A stretch of 64,000 bases of DNA from Oscillospiraceae bacterium (GCA_902793285.1 CADBCV010000016.1:1-64000), one strand, 5' to 3'; shown: positions 34,315 through 43,868, counted from the stretch's first letter. Translations and numbers: made by a program. The notes: generated by a model from the sequence alone, not told the origin.

Positions 34315-34558
34315 TTGTATCTGCGCGAAGACGGGCAGGAGTACGCCATTGGCCGATCCCAGAGAGGGGACGGACGGTGCAAGTCCCTGTGAGGCATGGC
34401 GGAAGGTCGGCCCCGAGCGCCCCGGGGGAAGGCTTAGGCTGCGTAGTCCGGGCGGCTTGTCTCCGTTATAAGACATACGAGCGCCGCAGCGATGCGGAAT
34501 TCAGGTGGTACCGCGGTATCTTATCGCCCTGAGACAAGTGTCTCGGGGCGTTTTTTGT
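34315..34558 (+). ncRNA. T-box leader (tRNA-Val-sensing) of valS
   Basis: Stem I can be drawn with CGCCAT (34344-34349) paired to ATGGCG (34396-34401). The specifier loop is formed by AGTA (34340-34343) opposite GAAG. The next triplet GTC (34406-34408) is a valine codon and fits the downstream gene. The conserved T-box AGGTGGTACCGCG is at 34503-34515. The terminator CGCCCTGAGAC/GTCTCGGGGCG with six T residues is at 34525-34556. Uncharged tRNA-Val should pair with the T-box and allow valS transcription. Confidence 0.92.
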
Positions 34559-34574
34559 TAAAGGAGTAATCAAC

Positions 34575-37196
34575 ATGAGAGAACTGCCGAAGACCTACGA
34601 TCCCAAGCAGGTCGAGAAGAAGATCTACGACATGTGGGAGAAAAACGGCTGCTTCCGGGGCGAGATCGACCCCGACAAGAAGCCCTTCTCCATCGTCATG
34701 CCGCCCCCCAACGTCACGGGCCAGCTCCACATGGGCCACGCCCTGGATGCCACCCTCCAGGATATCCTGACGCGCTATAAGCGAATGCAGGGCTACGCCG
34801 CCCTGTGGCTGCCCGGCGTTGACCACGCGGGCATCGCCACCCAGATCAAGGTGGAGGAGGTCCTGCGCAAGGAGGAGGGCAAGACCCGCTACGACCTCGG
34901 CCGCGAAAAGTTCCTTGAGCGCGTGTGGGACTGGAAAAAGCAGTACGGCGACCGCATCGTCGAGCAGCAGAAGAGCATGGGCGTCTCCTGCGACTGGAGC
35001 CGCAGCCGCTTTACCATGGACGAGGTCTGCGCGAGATCCGTGCGCGAAAACTTCTGCGATCTCTATGAGAAGGGCCTCATCTACAAGGGCAGCCGCATCA
35101 TCAACTGGTGCCCCCACTGCCGCACCGCCCTGAGCGATGCCGAGGTCGAATACAAGGACATCCCCGGCTCCTTCTGGTATATCCGCTATCCGGTGGAGGA
35201 TTCGGACGAGGAGTTCATCATCGCGACCACAAGACCCGAGACCATGCTCGGCGACTCCGGCGTCGCGGTGAATCCGCAGGATGAGAAATATCAGCACCTC
35301 GTCGGGAAAAATGCGATCCTGCCCCTCGTGGGCCGGAAGCTCCCCATCGTCGCGGATGACTATGTGGAGCTCGGCTTCGGTACCGGCGCCGTGAAGATGA
35401 CGCCCTGCCACGACCCCAACGACTATGAGGTCGGCCTGCGCCACAATCTCGAGCAGATCCAGTGCATCGACGAGGACGCCAAAATCATCAACGGCGGCAG
35501 GTATAACGGCATGGACCGCTACGAGGCGAGAAAGGCCATCGTCGCCGATCTCGAGGAGCAGGGCTATCTTGTGAAGGTGGAGCCCTACAGCCACAACGTC
35601 GGCACCTGCTACCGCTGCGGCACCGTGGTGGAGCCGCTCATCAGCCCCCAGTGGTTCGTGAAGATGAAGCCCCTTGCCAAGGCCGCCATCGAGGTCGTGA
35701 AGGACGGGCGCATCAAATTCGTGCCCGAGCGCTTTACCAAGATCTACCTCAACTGGATGGAAAACGTGCACGACTGGTGCATCTCCCGCCAGCTCTGGTG
35801 GGGCCACCAGATCCCCGCCTGGTACTGCGACGACTGCGGCCACATCACCGTCTCGCGTGAGGATGCCTGCCAGTGTGAGAAATGCGGCAGCAAGCGCATC
35901 CATCGCGATGAGGACGTGCTGGACACCTGGTTCTCCTCCGCCCTCTGGCCCTTCTCCACGATGGGCTGGCCCGAGAAGACCGCCGATCTCGACTACTGGT
36001 ATCCGACCTCTGTCATGGTCACGGGCTATGACATCATCTTCTTCTGGGTCTCCCGCATGATCTTCTCCGGCATGGAGCAGATGAAGGAGGAGCCCTTCAA
36101 GACCGTCTTCATCCACGGCCTCGTGCGCGACAGCCAGGGCCGCAAGATGTCCAAGTCCCTCGGCAACGGCATCGATCCTCTCGAGATGGTGGAGCAGTAC
36201 GGCGCAGACGCCCTGCGCTTCAACCTCATCACCGGCAACTCCCCCGGAAACGACATGCGCTTCTATGTGGAGAAGTGCGAGGCCATGCGCAATTTCTGCA
36301 ACAAGCTCTGGAACGCCTCGCGCTTTGTGATGATGAATCTCACCATTGACAAAAACGAGCTGCCCGAAAAGCTCGAGATCGAGGACCGCTGGATTCTCTC
36401 CAAGCTCAACGATCTCACGCGCGAGGTCTCGGAGAACATGGACAGCTTCGAGCTCGGCGTCGCGGCCGGCAAGATCTACGACTTCATCTGGGACAGCTAC
36501 TGCGACTGGTATATCGAGCTCACGAAGCCCCGCCTCAACGGCGAGGACGAGGAGGCCAAGCTCTCCGCGCAGAAGGTGCTGCTCTATGTTCTGACCGAGA
36601 TCCTCAAGCTCATCCACCCCTTCATCCCCTTTATTACCGAGGAAATCTGGCAGTCCCTGCCGCACGAGGGGACGGCCCTCATGCTCGAGCGCTACCCGAG
36701 CTTCAGCGAGTCGCTCAGCTTCCCCGAGGACGAGCAGAACTTTGAGATGGTCATGAACGCCATCAAGGCCGTGCGCGCAAGGCGCAGCGAGATGAACGTC
36801 CCACCCTCCCGCAAGGCTCACCTCATCATTGTGACCGATAAGAAGGCCGCCTTCGAGGCCGGCGTCAGCTATATCTGCAAGCTCGCCTACGCAAGCGAGG
36901 TGAGCGTGAGAGACACCGCCCCGGAGAATACCGAGGGCATGGTCTCCGTCGTCACCGACAACGCCCGCATGTTCATGCCCATGGCGGAGCTTGTGGACCT
37001 CGAGAAGGAGCGCGCCCGTATTCAGAAGGAGCTCGCCAACGCCGAAAAGCAGCTCGCCGGCCAGATCGCGAAGCTGTCCAACCAGAACTTTGTCACCCGC
37101 GCGCCCGAGGCCGTCGTCAATGCCGAGCGCGAGAAGCAGGCCAAGCTCGAGGCGCTGATCGAAAACCTGAAGATCAGCCTGGAGCAGCTCGGCTGA
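34575..37196 (+). CDS. valS: Valyl-tRNA synthetase
   Basis: An 873-residue class I synthetase. It has the HIGH motif as [15 protein letters not shown], the KMSKS loop as [11 protein letters not shown], an editing domain in between and a C-terminal coiled coil rich in Glu and Lys (about 810-873), all typical of ValRS. It charges tRNA-Val and edits mischarged threonine. AAAGGAG lies before the ATG, right after the T-box terminator. A terminator follows. Confidence 0.98.
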   Translation: MRELPKTYDPKQVEKKIYDMWEKNGCFRGEIDPDKKPFSIVMPPPNVTGQLHMGHALDATLQDILTRYKRMQGYAALWLPGVDHAGIATQIKVEEVLRKEEGKTRYDLGREKFLERVWDWKKQYGDRIVEQQKSMGVSCDWSRSRFTMDEVCARSVRENFCDLYEKGLIYKGSRIINWCPHCRTALSDAEVEYKDIPGSFWYIRYPVEDSDEEFIIATTRPETMLGDSGVAVNPQDEKYQHLVGKNAILPLVGRKLPIVADDYVELGFGTGAVKMTPCHDPNDYEVGLRHNLEQIQCIDEDAKIINGGRYNGMDRYEARKAIVADLEEQGYLVKVEPYSHNVGTCYRCGTVVEPLISPQWFVKMKPLAKAAIEVVKDGRIKFVPERFTKIYLNWMENVHDWCISRQLWWGHQIPAWYCDDCGHITVSREDACQCEKCGSKRIHRDEDVLDTWFSSALWPFSTMGWPEKTADLDYWYPTSVMVTGYDIIFFWVSRMIFSGMEQMKEEPFKTVFIHGLVRDSQGRKMSKSLGNGIDPLEMVEQYGADALRFNLITGNSPGNDMRFYVEKCEAMRNFCNKLWNASRFVMMNLTIDKNELPEKLEIEDRWILSKLNDLTREVSENMDSFELGVAAGKIYDFIWDSYCDWYIELTKPRLNGEDEEAKLSAQKVLLYVLTEILKLIHPFIPFITEEIWQSLPHEGTALMLERYPSFSESLSFPEDEQNFEMVMNAIKAVRARRSEMNVPPSRKAHLIIVTDKKAAFEAGVSYICKLAYASEVSVRDTAPENTEGMVSVVTDNARMFMPMAELVDLEKERARIQKELANAEKQLAGQIAKLSNQNFVTRAPEAVVNAEREKQAKLEALIENLKISLEQLG

Positions 37197-37232
37197 ATCT
37201 GACAAACTCCGCAAACCGAATACGATACAATA

Positions 37233-37268
37233 ACACCGCACGTTTTGCACGTGCGGTGTATTTTTTAC
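37233..37268 (+). terminator. Terminator of valS
   Basis: ACCGCACG pairs with CGTGCGGT and a run of six T residues follows (37261-37266). Confidence 0.8.
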
Positions 37269-37284
37269 AAAGGAGCTGGCATAA

Positions 37285-37599
37285 ATGGAAATCAGCACGA
37301 GCTTTGACGCGGGACGGCTCACCGTGTTTCTCGGCGGGGAGCTGGACCACCACGAGGCGCGGCGCGCCATGCTCAGGATCGACGAGCTTCTGGACGAGTA
37401 TCTCCCGCGCGACTGCGCCCTGAATCTCTCGGGCCTCCGCTTCATGGATTCGTCCGGCATCGCGGTCATCATCAGAGTCAGCCGCCGCATGCAGATACTC
37501 GGCGGCAGAGCCTGGATCGAGGACCCGGCGCGACAGCCGCAGCGCGTCATCGACGCGGCCGGCATTGACCGCCTTGTCCCCATTGCCATGAGCAGATAA
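37285..37599 (+). CDS. spoIIAA: Anti-anti-sigma factor SpoIIAA
   Basis: A 104-residue STAS protein with the phosphorylation motif FMDSSGIAVI, where the serine is phosphorylated by SpoIIAB and dephosphorylated by SpoIIE in the forespore. In the unphosphorylated form it binds SpoIIAB and frees sigma-F. It is first in the classic spoIIAA-spoIIAB-sigF operon. It differs from the vegetative-type STAS gene near 5.1 kb by its context. Confidence 0.95.
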   Translation: MEISTSFDAGRLTVFLGGELDHHEARRAMLRIDELLDEYLPRDCALNLSGLRFMDSSGIAVIIRVSRRMQILGGRAWIEDPARQPQRVIDAAGIDRLVPIAMSR

Positions 37600-37609
37600 G
37601 GAGATGAAA

Positions 37610-38050
37610 ATGAAAGGTACTAATTACATAAAGCTTGAATTTCCAAGCAGAAGCAGCAATGAAGGCTTTGCTCGCGCCGCGGCAGCGGCGTTTGCCTCCC
37701 AGCTCGACCCGACCATGGAGGAGCTGGGAGACTTGCGCACTGCCGTATCGGAAGCGGTGACCAATGCTATCGTACATGCATATCCGGACTGCATCGGGCG
37801 TATTGCCATGCGAATGCGTATCATCGAGGGGAGCGTCGTGGAGATCAGTGTGCGTGACTGGGGAAAAGGGATCGAGGATGTGAAAAAAGCGATGACGCCG
37901 CTCTATACCTCCGGCGGGGAAGAGCGCAGCGGCATGGGATTCACCATCATGGGCAGCTTTACGGACAAGCTCCGTGTGCGTTCCGCTCCCGGCCGGGGAA
38001 CAACGGTCACCATGCAAAAACATATCAGTCCGCGAACAATACACGAATGA
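37610..38050 (+). CDS. spoIIAB: Anti-sigma F factor SpoIIAB
   Basis: A 146-residue GHKL kinase that binds and inhibits sigma-F and phosphorylates SpoIIAA. The N box is VSEAVTNAIVHAY, G1 is RDWGKGIED and G2 is RSGMGFTIMG. ATG 37610 is chosen because AAGGAG ends six bases before it; ATG 37604 touches that site. It overlaps sigF by four bases. Confidence 0.97.
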   Translation: MKGTNYIKLEFPSRSSNEGFARAAAAAFASQLDPTMEELGDLRTAVSEAVTNAIVHAYPDCIGRIAMRMRIIEGSVVEISVRDWGKGIEDVKKAMTPLYTSGGEERSGMGFTIMGSFTDKLRVRSAPGRGTTVTMQKHISPRTIHE

Positions 38051-38754
38051 GTAAGGAACACGCAGAGCTCATCAGGCGTGCCCAGTCCGGGGAGAAGGAC
38101 GCTGCACAGCAGCTGGTGGAGGAAAACACCGGCCTGATCTGGTGCGTGGCCCGGCGCTACTTCGGGCGCGGCGTTGAGCCGGATGATCTCTATCAGCTCG
38201 GCTGTGTCGGCTTCCTCAAGGCAATTGAGGGCTTTGACTTGAGCTATGGTACACAGTTTTCAACCTATGCGGTACCCAAAATCTCGGGAGAGATACGCCG
38301 TTTCCTGCGTGATGACGGGGCAGTAAAGGTCAGCCGGGGAGTAAAGGAGCAGGCGGCAAAGATCCACCAGGCGCGCCTGCTGCTGGAGCAGCGTATCGGA
38401 AGAGAGCCCAAAATCTCTGAGCTTTCAGCCGAAACAGGGCTCAGTCCCGAAGAAATCGCCTTCGCCGAAACCGCCACCAGTCCTACAGACAGTATTCAGC
38501 GGGAAAGCGGGGAGGACGGATTCTCCCTGGAAATGGTGCTGGGCGATTTTGGAGCCGAAGAGCGTATGGTAGAGCATGTTGCGCTGAGAGCAGCGATCGA
38601 ACAGCTTCCGGAACGGGAAAAACAGGTGATCGCACTTCGGTATTACCACGGCATGACCCAACAGGCAAGCGCGCGCGTTCTGCATGTCTCACAGGTGCAG
38701 ATCTCGCGTCTGGAGCGCCGCGCCGTCGAACAGCTTAGAGAGCTGCTGCAATAA
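38047..38754 (+). CDS. sigF: RNA polymerase sigma-F factor
   Basis: A 235-residue sporulation sigma factor of the sigma-70 type that starts gene expression in the forespore. Region 2 includes DDLYQLGCVGFLKAIEGFD and the promoter-melting residues FSTYAVPKI. Region 3 follows, and region 4 ends with the helix-turn-helix TQQASARVLHVSQVQISRLE. It is the last gene of the spoIIA operon and is followed by a terminator. Confidence 0.97.
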   Translation: MSKEHAELIRRAQSGEKDAAQQLVEENTGLIWCVARRYFGRGVEPDDLYQLGCVGFLKAIEGFDLSYGTQFSTYAVPKISGEIRRFLRDDGAVKVSRGVKEQAAKIHQARLLLEQRIGREPKISELSAETGLSPEEIAFAETATSPTDSIQRESGEDGFSLEMVLGDFGAEERMVEHVALRAAIEQLPEREKQVIALRYYHGMTQQASARVLHVSQVQISRLERRAVEQLRELLQ

Positions 38755-38758
38755 AAAT

Positions 38759-38803
38759 CCCCGGGCGATCCGTACAGCGTACCGATTCGCCCGGGGGTTC
38801 ATT
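38759..38803 (+). terminator. Terminator of the spoIIA operon
   Basis: CCCCGGGCGA (38759-38768) pairs with TCGCCCGGGG (38787-38796); a short T-containing stretch follows. Confidence 0.75.
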
Positions 38804-38914
38804 TATACGCAGCCTGTACCGCGCAGCCCGTTCGTGAACGGGCGCTGCGATGCCGGCTGACGATTTTTACAGCCCCGGCGGAACGGAGCCGCGTTTTTTA
38901 ACAAGCTGCTTTTC

Positions 38915-39256
38915 TCAGCGCTCGAAGTAATCCTCCTGCGGCTTTTTGCGCAGGGCGGCGTCAAGGAGCACGTCCTTCTCCACCACGGGGACGATGCCGT
39001 TCTGCCGCAGGATCTCCCGCGCCTTCTCCTCATCCCCGGCAATGACCTTGACCCAGTAAATGTCCCGGTCAATGGCCCCCTTGCTGCCGAAGTTGCGCGG
39101 GTCGAGCTTGGCCCCGCAGCCGCCGCCCATGACGGTCTCCTGCAGATAGTGGCCGGCTCTCACGCCCGGAAGCCCCGCCTCCTTGAGCGCCGCCTTGATC
39201 TGCAGCCAGGTCTCTCTGTCGCGCTTTTTGAAAATATCGACTCGCTTTTCAAACAT
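38915..39256 (-). CDS. DUF2007-like small protein
   Basis: A 113-residue soluble protein. The N-terminal FKKRDRETWLQIKAALKEAG and the later IYWVKVIAGDEEKAREILRQ resemble DUF2007 (putative signal-transducing) domains, which have a ferredoxin-like fold and no proven role. It is probably monocistronic. It stands between the spoIIA operon and the hydrogenase operon but shares no operon with either. Confidence 0.6.
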   Translation of the reverse strand: MFEKRVDIFKKRDRETWLQIKAALKEAGLPGVRAGHYLQETVMGGGCGAKLDPRNFGSKGAIDRDIYWVKVIAGDEEKAREILRQNGIVPVVEKDVLLDAALRKKPQEDYFER

Positions 39257-39364
39257 AAAAAGCCCTCCCGTTTTCTTTCTGTCTCCACTATACCACGCCC
39301 CGGGAAGAGGGTCAAGAGAAAGCCTCCTCCCACGCCGGAGCGGGGGAGGAGGCCGAAGAGAATC

Positions 39365-41056
39365 TCAGTGCTGGCCGTGCAGGGGGTAGTGGATGTGCAG
39401 CAGCTCGTGGGCGCGGCCCTTCAGGAGATCGTCATACACATAGCCGAGAGCGGGGTTCTGCTGCGGGAGCTTGAGCGCGCAGGCGTCGTCAGCCTTGAAG
39501 ATGGCGTCCATGCGCTCGCGCTTGCGGGCGTTGGAGGCGGGGGGCTGACCGCCGCCGCCGATGCAGCCGTTGGGGCAGGCCATGACCTCGATGAAGTCAA
39601 ACTGCTCCTCGCCGCGCTCGACCTTCTCGATGAGCTTGTCCGCGTTGCCGAGACCGTTCGCCACCGCGATGCGGATGGAGAGCTCGCCCGCCGTCACGGT
39701 GAAAGCCTTGATGCCCTCCAGCCCGCGCACGCCGCACTCCGCGATGGTCTTGAGCGCATCGGGGGAGGCGTCGTCCAGGACTCTGCGGATGACGGCCTCG
39801 GTCACGCCGCCCGTGACGCCGAAGATGACGCCCGCGCCGGTGTAATCGCCGAGGGGGCTGTCCGGCTCGGAGTCGGGCAGGTTCTTAAAGTCGATGCCGG
39901 CGGCCTTGATGAGGCGCGCAAGCTCGTCCGTCGTGAGGACGAGGTCGATGAGGCGCTTGCCGTCCTTCTCGAGCTCGGGCCGCTGGGCCTCGAACTTCTT
40001 CGCGGTGCAGGGCATGATGGCGACGGAGTAGACATCCTCGTCCTTGAACTGCTGGCGGATCAGGGCGCCGAGCATCTCCATCGGGCTTCCGCAGGTGGAA
40101 ACCTGGGGCATGAGATTCGGGTGCGCCTTCTCCACGTGCTGAATCCAGCCGGGGCAGCAGGAGGTGAACATGGGGAGCTTTGCGCCGGACTTGAGCTTCT
40201 CCAGAAATTCCGCGCTCTCCTCCATGATGGTGAGATCGGCGGAGAGGTTCGTGTCATATACCACGTCCACGCCGAGTCTTTTGAGGGCCGTGACGAGCTT
40301 TCCGGTTACGGGCTCGTTCGCGGGCATCCCGAACTCCTCGGCGAGGCCGACGCGCACGCTGGGGGCGTACTGGACCACGACGCGCTTGTTGGGGTCGTTG
40401 AGCATCCGCCACATCTCGGGGATCTGGCGATTGATGACGATGGCCCCGGTGGGACATACCGCCGCGCACTGGCCGCAGCCGACGCAGCCCGTCTCGCTCA
40501 GCATCTTGCCGAAGCCGGGGGCCACCACGGCGCGTTTGCCGCGCTTCGTGAAGTCAATGGCGCCGATGTTCTGCACCTCGGAGCACATCCGCACGCACAG
40601 GCCGCACAGGATGCACTTGGAGGGGTCGCGCGTGATGCAGGGGGAGGAGACGTCGAGCCTCTCGTGCGAGTAGGTGTTCTCGCTGAAGCGCGGCTCCACG
40701 ACGTTATAGCGGTGGGCGTACTCCTGGAGCTTGCAGCGCCCGCTCTGCTCACAGGTGAGACAGTCTGCGCGGTGGCTGCTCATGAGAAGCTGGAGGGTGG
40801 TGTGCCGGCTCTCCAGCACCTTTTTGGTGTGGGTGAAGACCACAAGGCCGTTTCGCGGCTGCATGGAGCAGGCGGCGTCCAGCGCCCCGCGCTCGTTTTC
40901 CACAAGGCAGAGGCGGCACCCGCCGTAGATGGAGAGGTTCTCGCAGTAGCAGAGCGAGGGGATGTCGATGCCGTTGTTGCGGGCGACCTCGAGGACGTTG
41001 CGCTCATCAGTGAACGGACACTCGATGCCGTCGATGATCATTTTCTTTTCAGCCAT
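39365..41056 (-). CDS. hydA: [FeFe] hydrogenase catalytic subunit (HydA/HndD type)
   Basis: A 563-residue group A [FeFe] hydrogenase. An N-terminal [2Fe-2S] domain (CENLSIYGGCRLC) comes first, then a His-ligated cluster region (SSHRADCLTCEQSGRC) and two [4Fe-4S] clusters (CILCGLCVRMC, CVGCGQCAAVC). The three H-cluster motifs are intact: TSCCPGW, MPCTAKKFE and MACPNGCIGGGGQP. The second Cys of TSCCPGW is the proton-relay cysteine of active enzymes. With HydB and HydC it should interconvert H2 with NADH plus reduced ferredoxin by flavin-based bifurcation. The maturases HydE, F and G must be elsewhere. Confidence 0.96.
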   Translation of the reverse strand: MAEKKMIIDGIECPFTDERNVLEVARNNGIDIPSLCYCENLSIYGGCRLCLVENERGALDAACSMQPRNGLVVFTHTKKVLESRHTTLQLLMSSHRADCLTCEQSGRCKLQEYAHRYNVVEPRFSENTYSHERLDVSSPCITRDPSKCILCGLCVRMCSEVQNIGAIDFTKRGKRAVVAPGFGKMLSETGCVGCGQCAAVCPTGAIVINRQIPEMWRMLNDPNKRVVVQYAPSVRVGLAEEFGMPANEPVTGKLVTALKRLGVDVVYDTNLSADLTIMEESAEFLEKLKSGAKLPMFTSCCPGWIQHVEKAHPNLMPQVSTCGSPMEMLGALIRQQFKDEDVYSVAIMPCTAKKFEAQRPELEKDGKRLIDLVLTTDELARLIKAAGIDFKNLPDSEPDSPLGDYTGAGVIFGVTGGVTEAVIRRVLDDASPDALKTIAECGVRGLEGIKAFTVTAGELSIRIAVANGLGNADKLIEKVERGEEQFDFIEVMACPNGCIGGGGQPPASNARKRERMDAIFKADDACALKLPQQNPALGYVYDDLLKGRAHELLHIHYPLHGQH

Positions 41057-41059
41057 GCT

Positions 41060-42943
41060 TTAACCCTCCTTGATGGCGCCGACCGGGCAGTTGGCCTTGC
41101 AGGTGCCGCACTTGATGCACTTGATCGTGTCAATGACATGCTTATGGCGCGGGCTGCCCGTGATCGCCTCGACCGGGCAATTGCGCGCGCACCTTGTACA
41201 GCCGATGCACTTGTCCGTGATGACGTACTGGGAAAGCTCCTTGCACACGCCGCAGTGGCAGCGCTTGTCGCGGATATGTTCAATGTATTCGTCCTCAAAG
41301 TTCTGCAGGGTGGACAGGACGGGGTTCGGCGCCGTCTTGCCGAGACCGCAGAGAGAGGAGACCTGGATCATCTTCGCAAGATCCCGCAGCTCGTCGATAT
41401 CGCTCATCTTTCCCTTGCCGACGGTGATGCGCTTCAAGATCTCGTTCATGCGGGTCGTACCCTCACGGCAGGGGGTGCACTTGCCGCAGGACTCCTCGCA
41501 GATGAAGTTCATGAAGAACTGGGCAATGTTGACCATGCAGCTATCCTCGTCCATGACGACGAGACCGCCGGAGCCGATGATCGCCCCGACCTTTTTAAGG
41601 GAGTCAAAGTCCATGGGGAGATCCAGGTGCTCCTCGGTGAGACATCCGCCGGAGGGACCGCCGATTTGCACGGCTTTGAACTTCTTGCCGTTTTTGATGC
41701 CGCCGCCGATGTCGTACACGACCTCGCGCAGGGTGGTGCCCATGGGGACCTCAATGAGGCCCGTGTTCACGACGTTGCCGGTGAGGGCGAAGGCTTTCGT
41801 GCCGGGGCTGCCGTCGGTGCCGACGGAGCGGAACCAGGCCGCGCCCTTCTTGATGATGTCGGGCACGTTTGCAAAGGTCTCGACGTTGTTGAGACATGTG
41901 GGCTTCCCGAACAGGCCCTTGTCCACGCTTCTGGGGGGCTTCGTGCGCGGCATACCGCGGTTGCCCTCGATGGAGGCGGTCATGGCCGAACCCTCGCCGC
42001 AGACGAAGGCGCCGGCGCCCTTGTTGATGTGCATGTGGAAGCTCTTGCCGCTGCCGAGAATGTCGTCCCCGATGAGGCCGTACTCCTCGGCCTGGGCGAT
42101 CGCGATCGTGAGACGGGAGACCGCGAGCGGGTACTCCGCGCGGACATAGATATAGCCCTCGGTGGACCCGGTGGCGACGCCTGCGATGATCATACCCTCG
42201 AGGATCTTGTGGGGGTCGCCCTCCATGCAGGAGCGGTCCATGAACGCGCCGGGGTCGCCCTCGTCGCCGTTGCAGACGATGTATTTGACGTCTTCCTCGG
42301 TGTGGGCCGCGACCTGGGCCCACTTCTTGCCGGTGGGAAAGCCCGCGCCGCCGCGGCCGCGGAGCCCGGAGTCGGACACCTCCTGGATGACCTCCTCGCC
42401 CGTCATCTCAAAGAGGGCCTTCGCGAGGGCGGCGTAGCCGCCGATGGAGAAGTATTCCTCAATGCTCTCGGCGTCGATGTGGCCGCAGTGCTCCAGCACG
42501 CGGCGGGTCTGCTTTTTGTAGAAGGGGATATCCTCCTGGCGCTTGTAGAGCTGGCCGTTCTGGTGGTAGCCGAGCCGCTCGATAAACTCCCCGCCGAGGA
42601 TGGTTTTCTCCACGATCTCCTGCACGTCGGAGGCGTGGACCTTGGTGTAGAGCCAGCCCTCCGGCTCAATGCGCACAAGGGGCCCCATCTCGCAGAAGCC
42701 GTGGCAGCCGGACTTCTTGATGCCGGTCGCGTCGCCGCCGCAGCCCTCGTTCAGGCTCAGCTCAAAGGCGGCGCCGTGGGCCTCCATCTGCGTTTTCAGC
42801 TCCTCATACACGGCGAGATTGCCGCCGGCGGCGCAGCCTGTGCCGCAGCAGACGAGGACCTTGCGCTTTTCGTGGCTGCGCGCCTGCATGAACTTCTCCT
42901 GCAGGGCGCGGAACTGTTCGAGGCTTTGGATTCTCTCGCGCAT
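41060..42943 (-). CDS. hydB: Bifurcating hydrogenase NADH/flavin subunit (HydB/HndC, NuoF-like)
   Basis: A 627-residue flavoprotein. It has an N-terminal thioredoxin-fold [2Fe-2S] domain (VCCGTGC, GCHGFCEMGP) and the NuoF core with the NADH/FMN loop GLRGRGGAGFPTGKKW. The [4Fe-4S] motif SCGKCTPCREGT follows, then a C-terminal double ferredoxin (CIGCTRCARNC, CIKCGTCKANC). This arrangement is typical of HydB-type subunits, where the FMN performs electron bifurcation. It lies four bases from hydC and four from hydA. Confidence 0.96.
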   Translation of the reverse strand: MRERIQSLEQFRALQEKFMQARSHEKRKVLVCCGTGCAAGGNLAVYEELKTQMEAHGAAFELSLNEGCGGDATGIKKSGCHGFCEMGPLVRIEPEGWLYTKVHASDVQEIVEKTILGGEFIERLGYHQNGQLYKRQEDIPFYKKQTRRVLEHCGHIDAESIEEYFSIGGYAALAKALFEMTGEEVIQEVSDSGLRGRGGAGFPTGKKWAQVAAHTEEDVKYIVCNGDEGDPGAFMDRSCMEGDPHKILEGMIIAGVATGSTEGYIYVRAEYPLAVSRLTIAIAQAEEYGLIGDDILGSGKSFHMHINKGAGAFVCGEGSAMTASIEGNRGMPRTKPPRSVDKGLFGKPTCLNNVETFANVPDIIKKGAAWFRSVGTDGSPGTKAFALTGNVVNTGLIEVPMGTTLREVVYDIGGGIKNGKKFKAVQIGGPSGGCLTEEHLDLPMDFDSLKKVGAIIGSGGLVVMDEDSCMVNIAQFFMNFICEESCGKCTPCREGTTRMNEILKRITVGKGKMSDIDELRDLAKMIQVSSLCGLGKTAPNPVLSTLQNFEDEYIEHIRDKRCHCGVCKELSQYVITDKCIGCTRCARNCPVEAITGSPRHKHVIDTIKCIKCGTCKANCPVGAIKEG

Positions 42944-42946
42944 GTT

Positions 42947-43420
42947 TTATGCCTCCCCTCTGAGCTGCTCAACGAGCGCCCTGGCCTTCTCGGGCGTCAT
43001 GGCGGCATGGACAGTGTCGTTCACCATCACGACAGGGCTCAGACCGCAGGCGCCAAGACAGGAGACGATCTCCATCGTAAACAGGCCGTCGTCCGAATTG
43101 GGCTTGTGCTCATTCGTGCCTGTGGCGTCATAGAGCGCCTGGAGGACGTTGCCGCTCTTGCGGACATGACATGCGGTGCCGCGGCAGACCTTCATAACGT
43201 ACTTGCCCTTCGCGTCCAGGGAGAAGTTGCCGTAGAACGTCGCCACGCCGTAGAGCTTTGATTCGCTCATGCCGAGCTTTTTGGCGATATACTCCAGCGC
43301 CTCCTGGGGCAGGTAGCGGTATTTCTCCTGTACATCCTGCATGATGGCGATGATCTTCGCCTTGTCGCCGCCGTATTTTTCGAGAACGGAATCGATGAAG
43401 CCGAAATCAACGGTTTCCAA
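42947..43420 (-). CDS. hydC: Bifurcating hydrogenase NuoE-like subunit (HydC/HndA)
   Basis: A 157-residue thioredoxin-like [2Fe-2S] protein. The ligands are in CRGTACHVRKSG and CLGACGLSPVV. It is the first gene of the hydCBA operon and passes electrons within the complex. A strong promoter lies about 70 bases upstream. Confidence 0.95.
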   Translation of the reverse strand: METVDFGFIDSVLEKYGGDKAKIIAIMQDVQEKYRYLPQEALEYIAKKLGMSESKLYGVATFYGNFSLDAKGKYVMKVCRGTACHVRKSGNVLQALYDATGTNEHKPNSDDGLFTMEIVSCLGACGLSPVVMVNDTVHAAMTPEKARALVEQLRGEA

Positions 43421-43488
43421 AGGTATCGCATCCTTTCAAGTTTTGTGGTGAAAAGGGCTTGACAAAAACATGACAACCCTTCTTGGGC

Positions 43489-43517
43489 ATTATAAACTAC
43501 TTTATAAAAAGATGCAA
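43489..43517 (-). promoter_or_regulatory. Promoter of the hydCBA operon
   Basis: Minus strand TTGCAT (43517-43512), 17 bases, TATAAT (43494-43489). No clear Rex operator was recognised around it. Confidence 0.75.
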
Positions 43518-43576
43518 GCGATTCTTACAAAATCAGACAGTATATCAAAACAAATCTGCCTGTGGCTAAAAAATGC

Positions 43577-43605
43577 TTGACATTTTGTGCACAATCGTTA
43601 AAATA
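43577..43605 (+). promoter_or_regulatory. Putative promoter of the TM1266/ABC transporter operon
   Basis: TTGACA (43577-43582), 17 bases, AAAATA (43600-43605). The -10 box is weak. The spacer contains the palindrome TTGTGCACAA (43586-43595), a possible regulator site. Confidence 0.5.
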
Positions 43606-43611
43606 AAGCTG

Positions 43612-43738
43612 TCCGATCCGTGAGACGCTCTTGCGGAGAGGCAATACAGAAAACTGACGCCGAAAGAGAGCTTGAGGCGGAAGGCCGCATATGTACGCCT
43701 TGGGCGTTATTCTGCCATGCCTTCCGGCGTGGTTTTTT
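43612..43738 (+). promoter_or_regulatory. Structured leader RNA with terminator (candidate riboswitch)
   Basis: The stretch folds into several hairpins: a possible GCTCTT/AAGAGAGC stem, GCGG/CCGC (43677-43688) and ACGCC/GGCGT (43695-43707). A final intrinsic terminator CCATGCC-TTCC-GGCGTGG with six T residues lies at 43715-43738. GGAAGGC (43679-43685) is exactly complementary to GCCTTCC (43719-43725) inside the terminator, so an alternative anti-terminator can form. I could not match it to a known riboswitch class. Confidence 0.5.
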
Positions 43739-43740
43739 AT

Positions 43741-43853
43741 TGCCTCCCTCTCTGAGGGAGGGGGACCGCGAAGCGGTGGAAGGAGTTAGAATCCCAAGTC
43801 ACGGCGCGGGCGGACGCGCGCTGTGCAGGCTCCCCCCAGGAGGAAGCCTGTAT
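43741..43853. repeat. Palindromic CTCCCTC repeat element
   Basis: A copy with GCCTCCCTCTCTGAGGGAGG, ACCGCGAAGCGGT and GCTCCCCCCAGGAGGAAGCC. It separates the leader terminator from the TM1266-family gene. Confidence 0.8.
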
Positions 43854-43868
43854 CGAAAGGAGAAGCCT

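Noticed and set aside
37198..37284. A sigma-H promoter expected before spoIIAA.
   Set aside because: A GAAT box occurs near 37217, but no matching upstream box at the right distance was found; the terminator of valS occupies the region.
34521..37589. A 1022-codon minus-strand open frame over valS and spoIIAA.
   Set aside because: Antisense shadow of valS; it crosses a T-box terminator and a second gene and has no ribosome binding site or domain.
39149..43261. A 1370-codon open frame on the plus strand opposite hydA, hydB and hydC.
   Set aside because: It is exactly antisense to three well-recognised hydrogenase genes. Strong GC bias at third positions removes stops from the opposite frame. 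The translation is rich in His, Asp, Leu and Val without any domain.
43565..43605. Possible Rex operator between hydC and the TM1266 operon.
   Set aside because: TTGTGCACAA is a short palindrome, but the Rex form with an 8-base gap and TTAACAA or TTCACAA half sites is not present, so only an unassigned site is reported.
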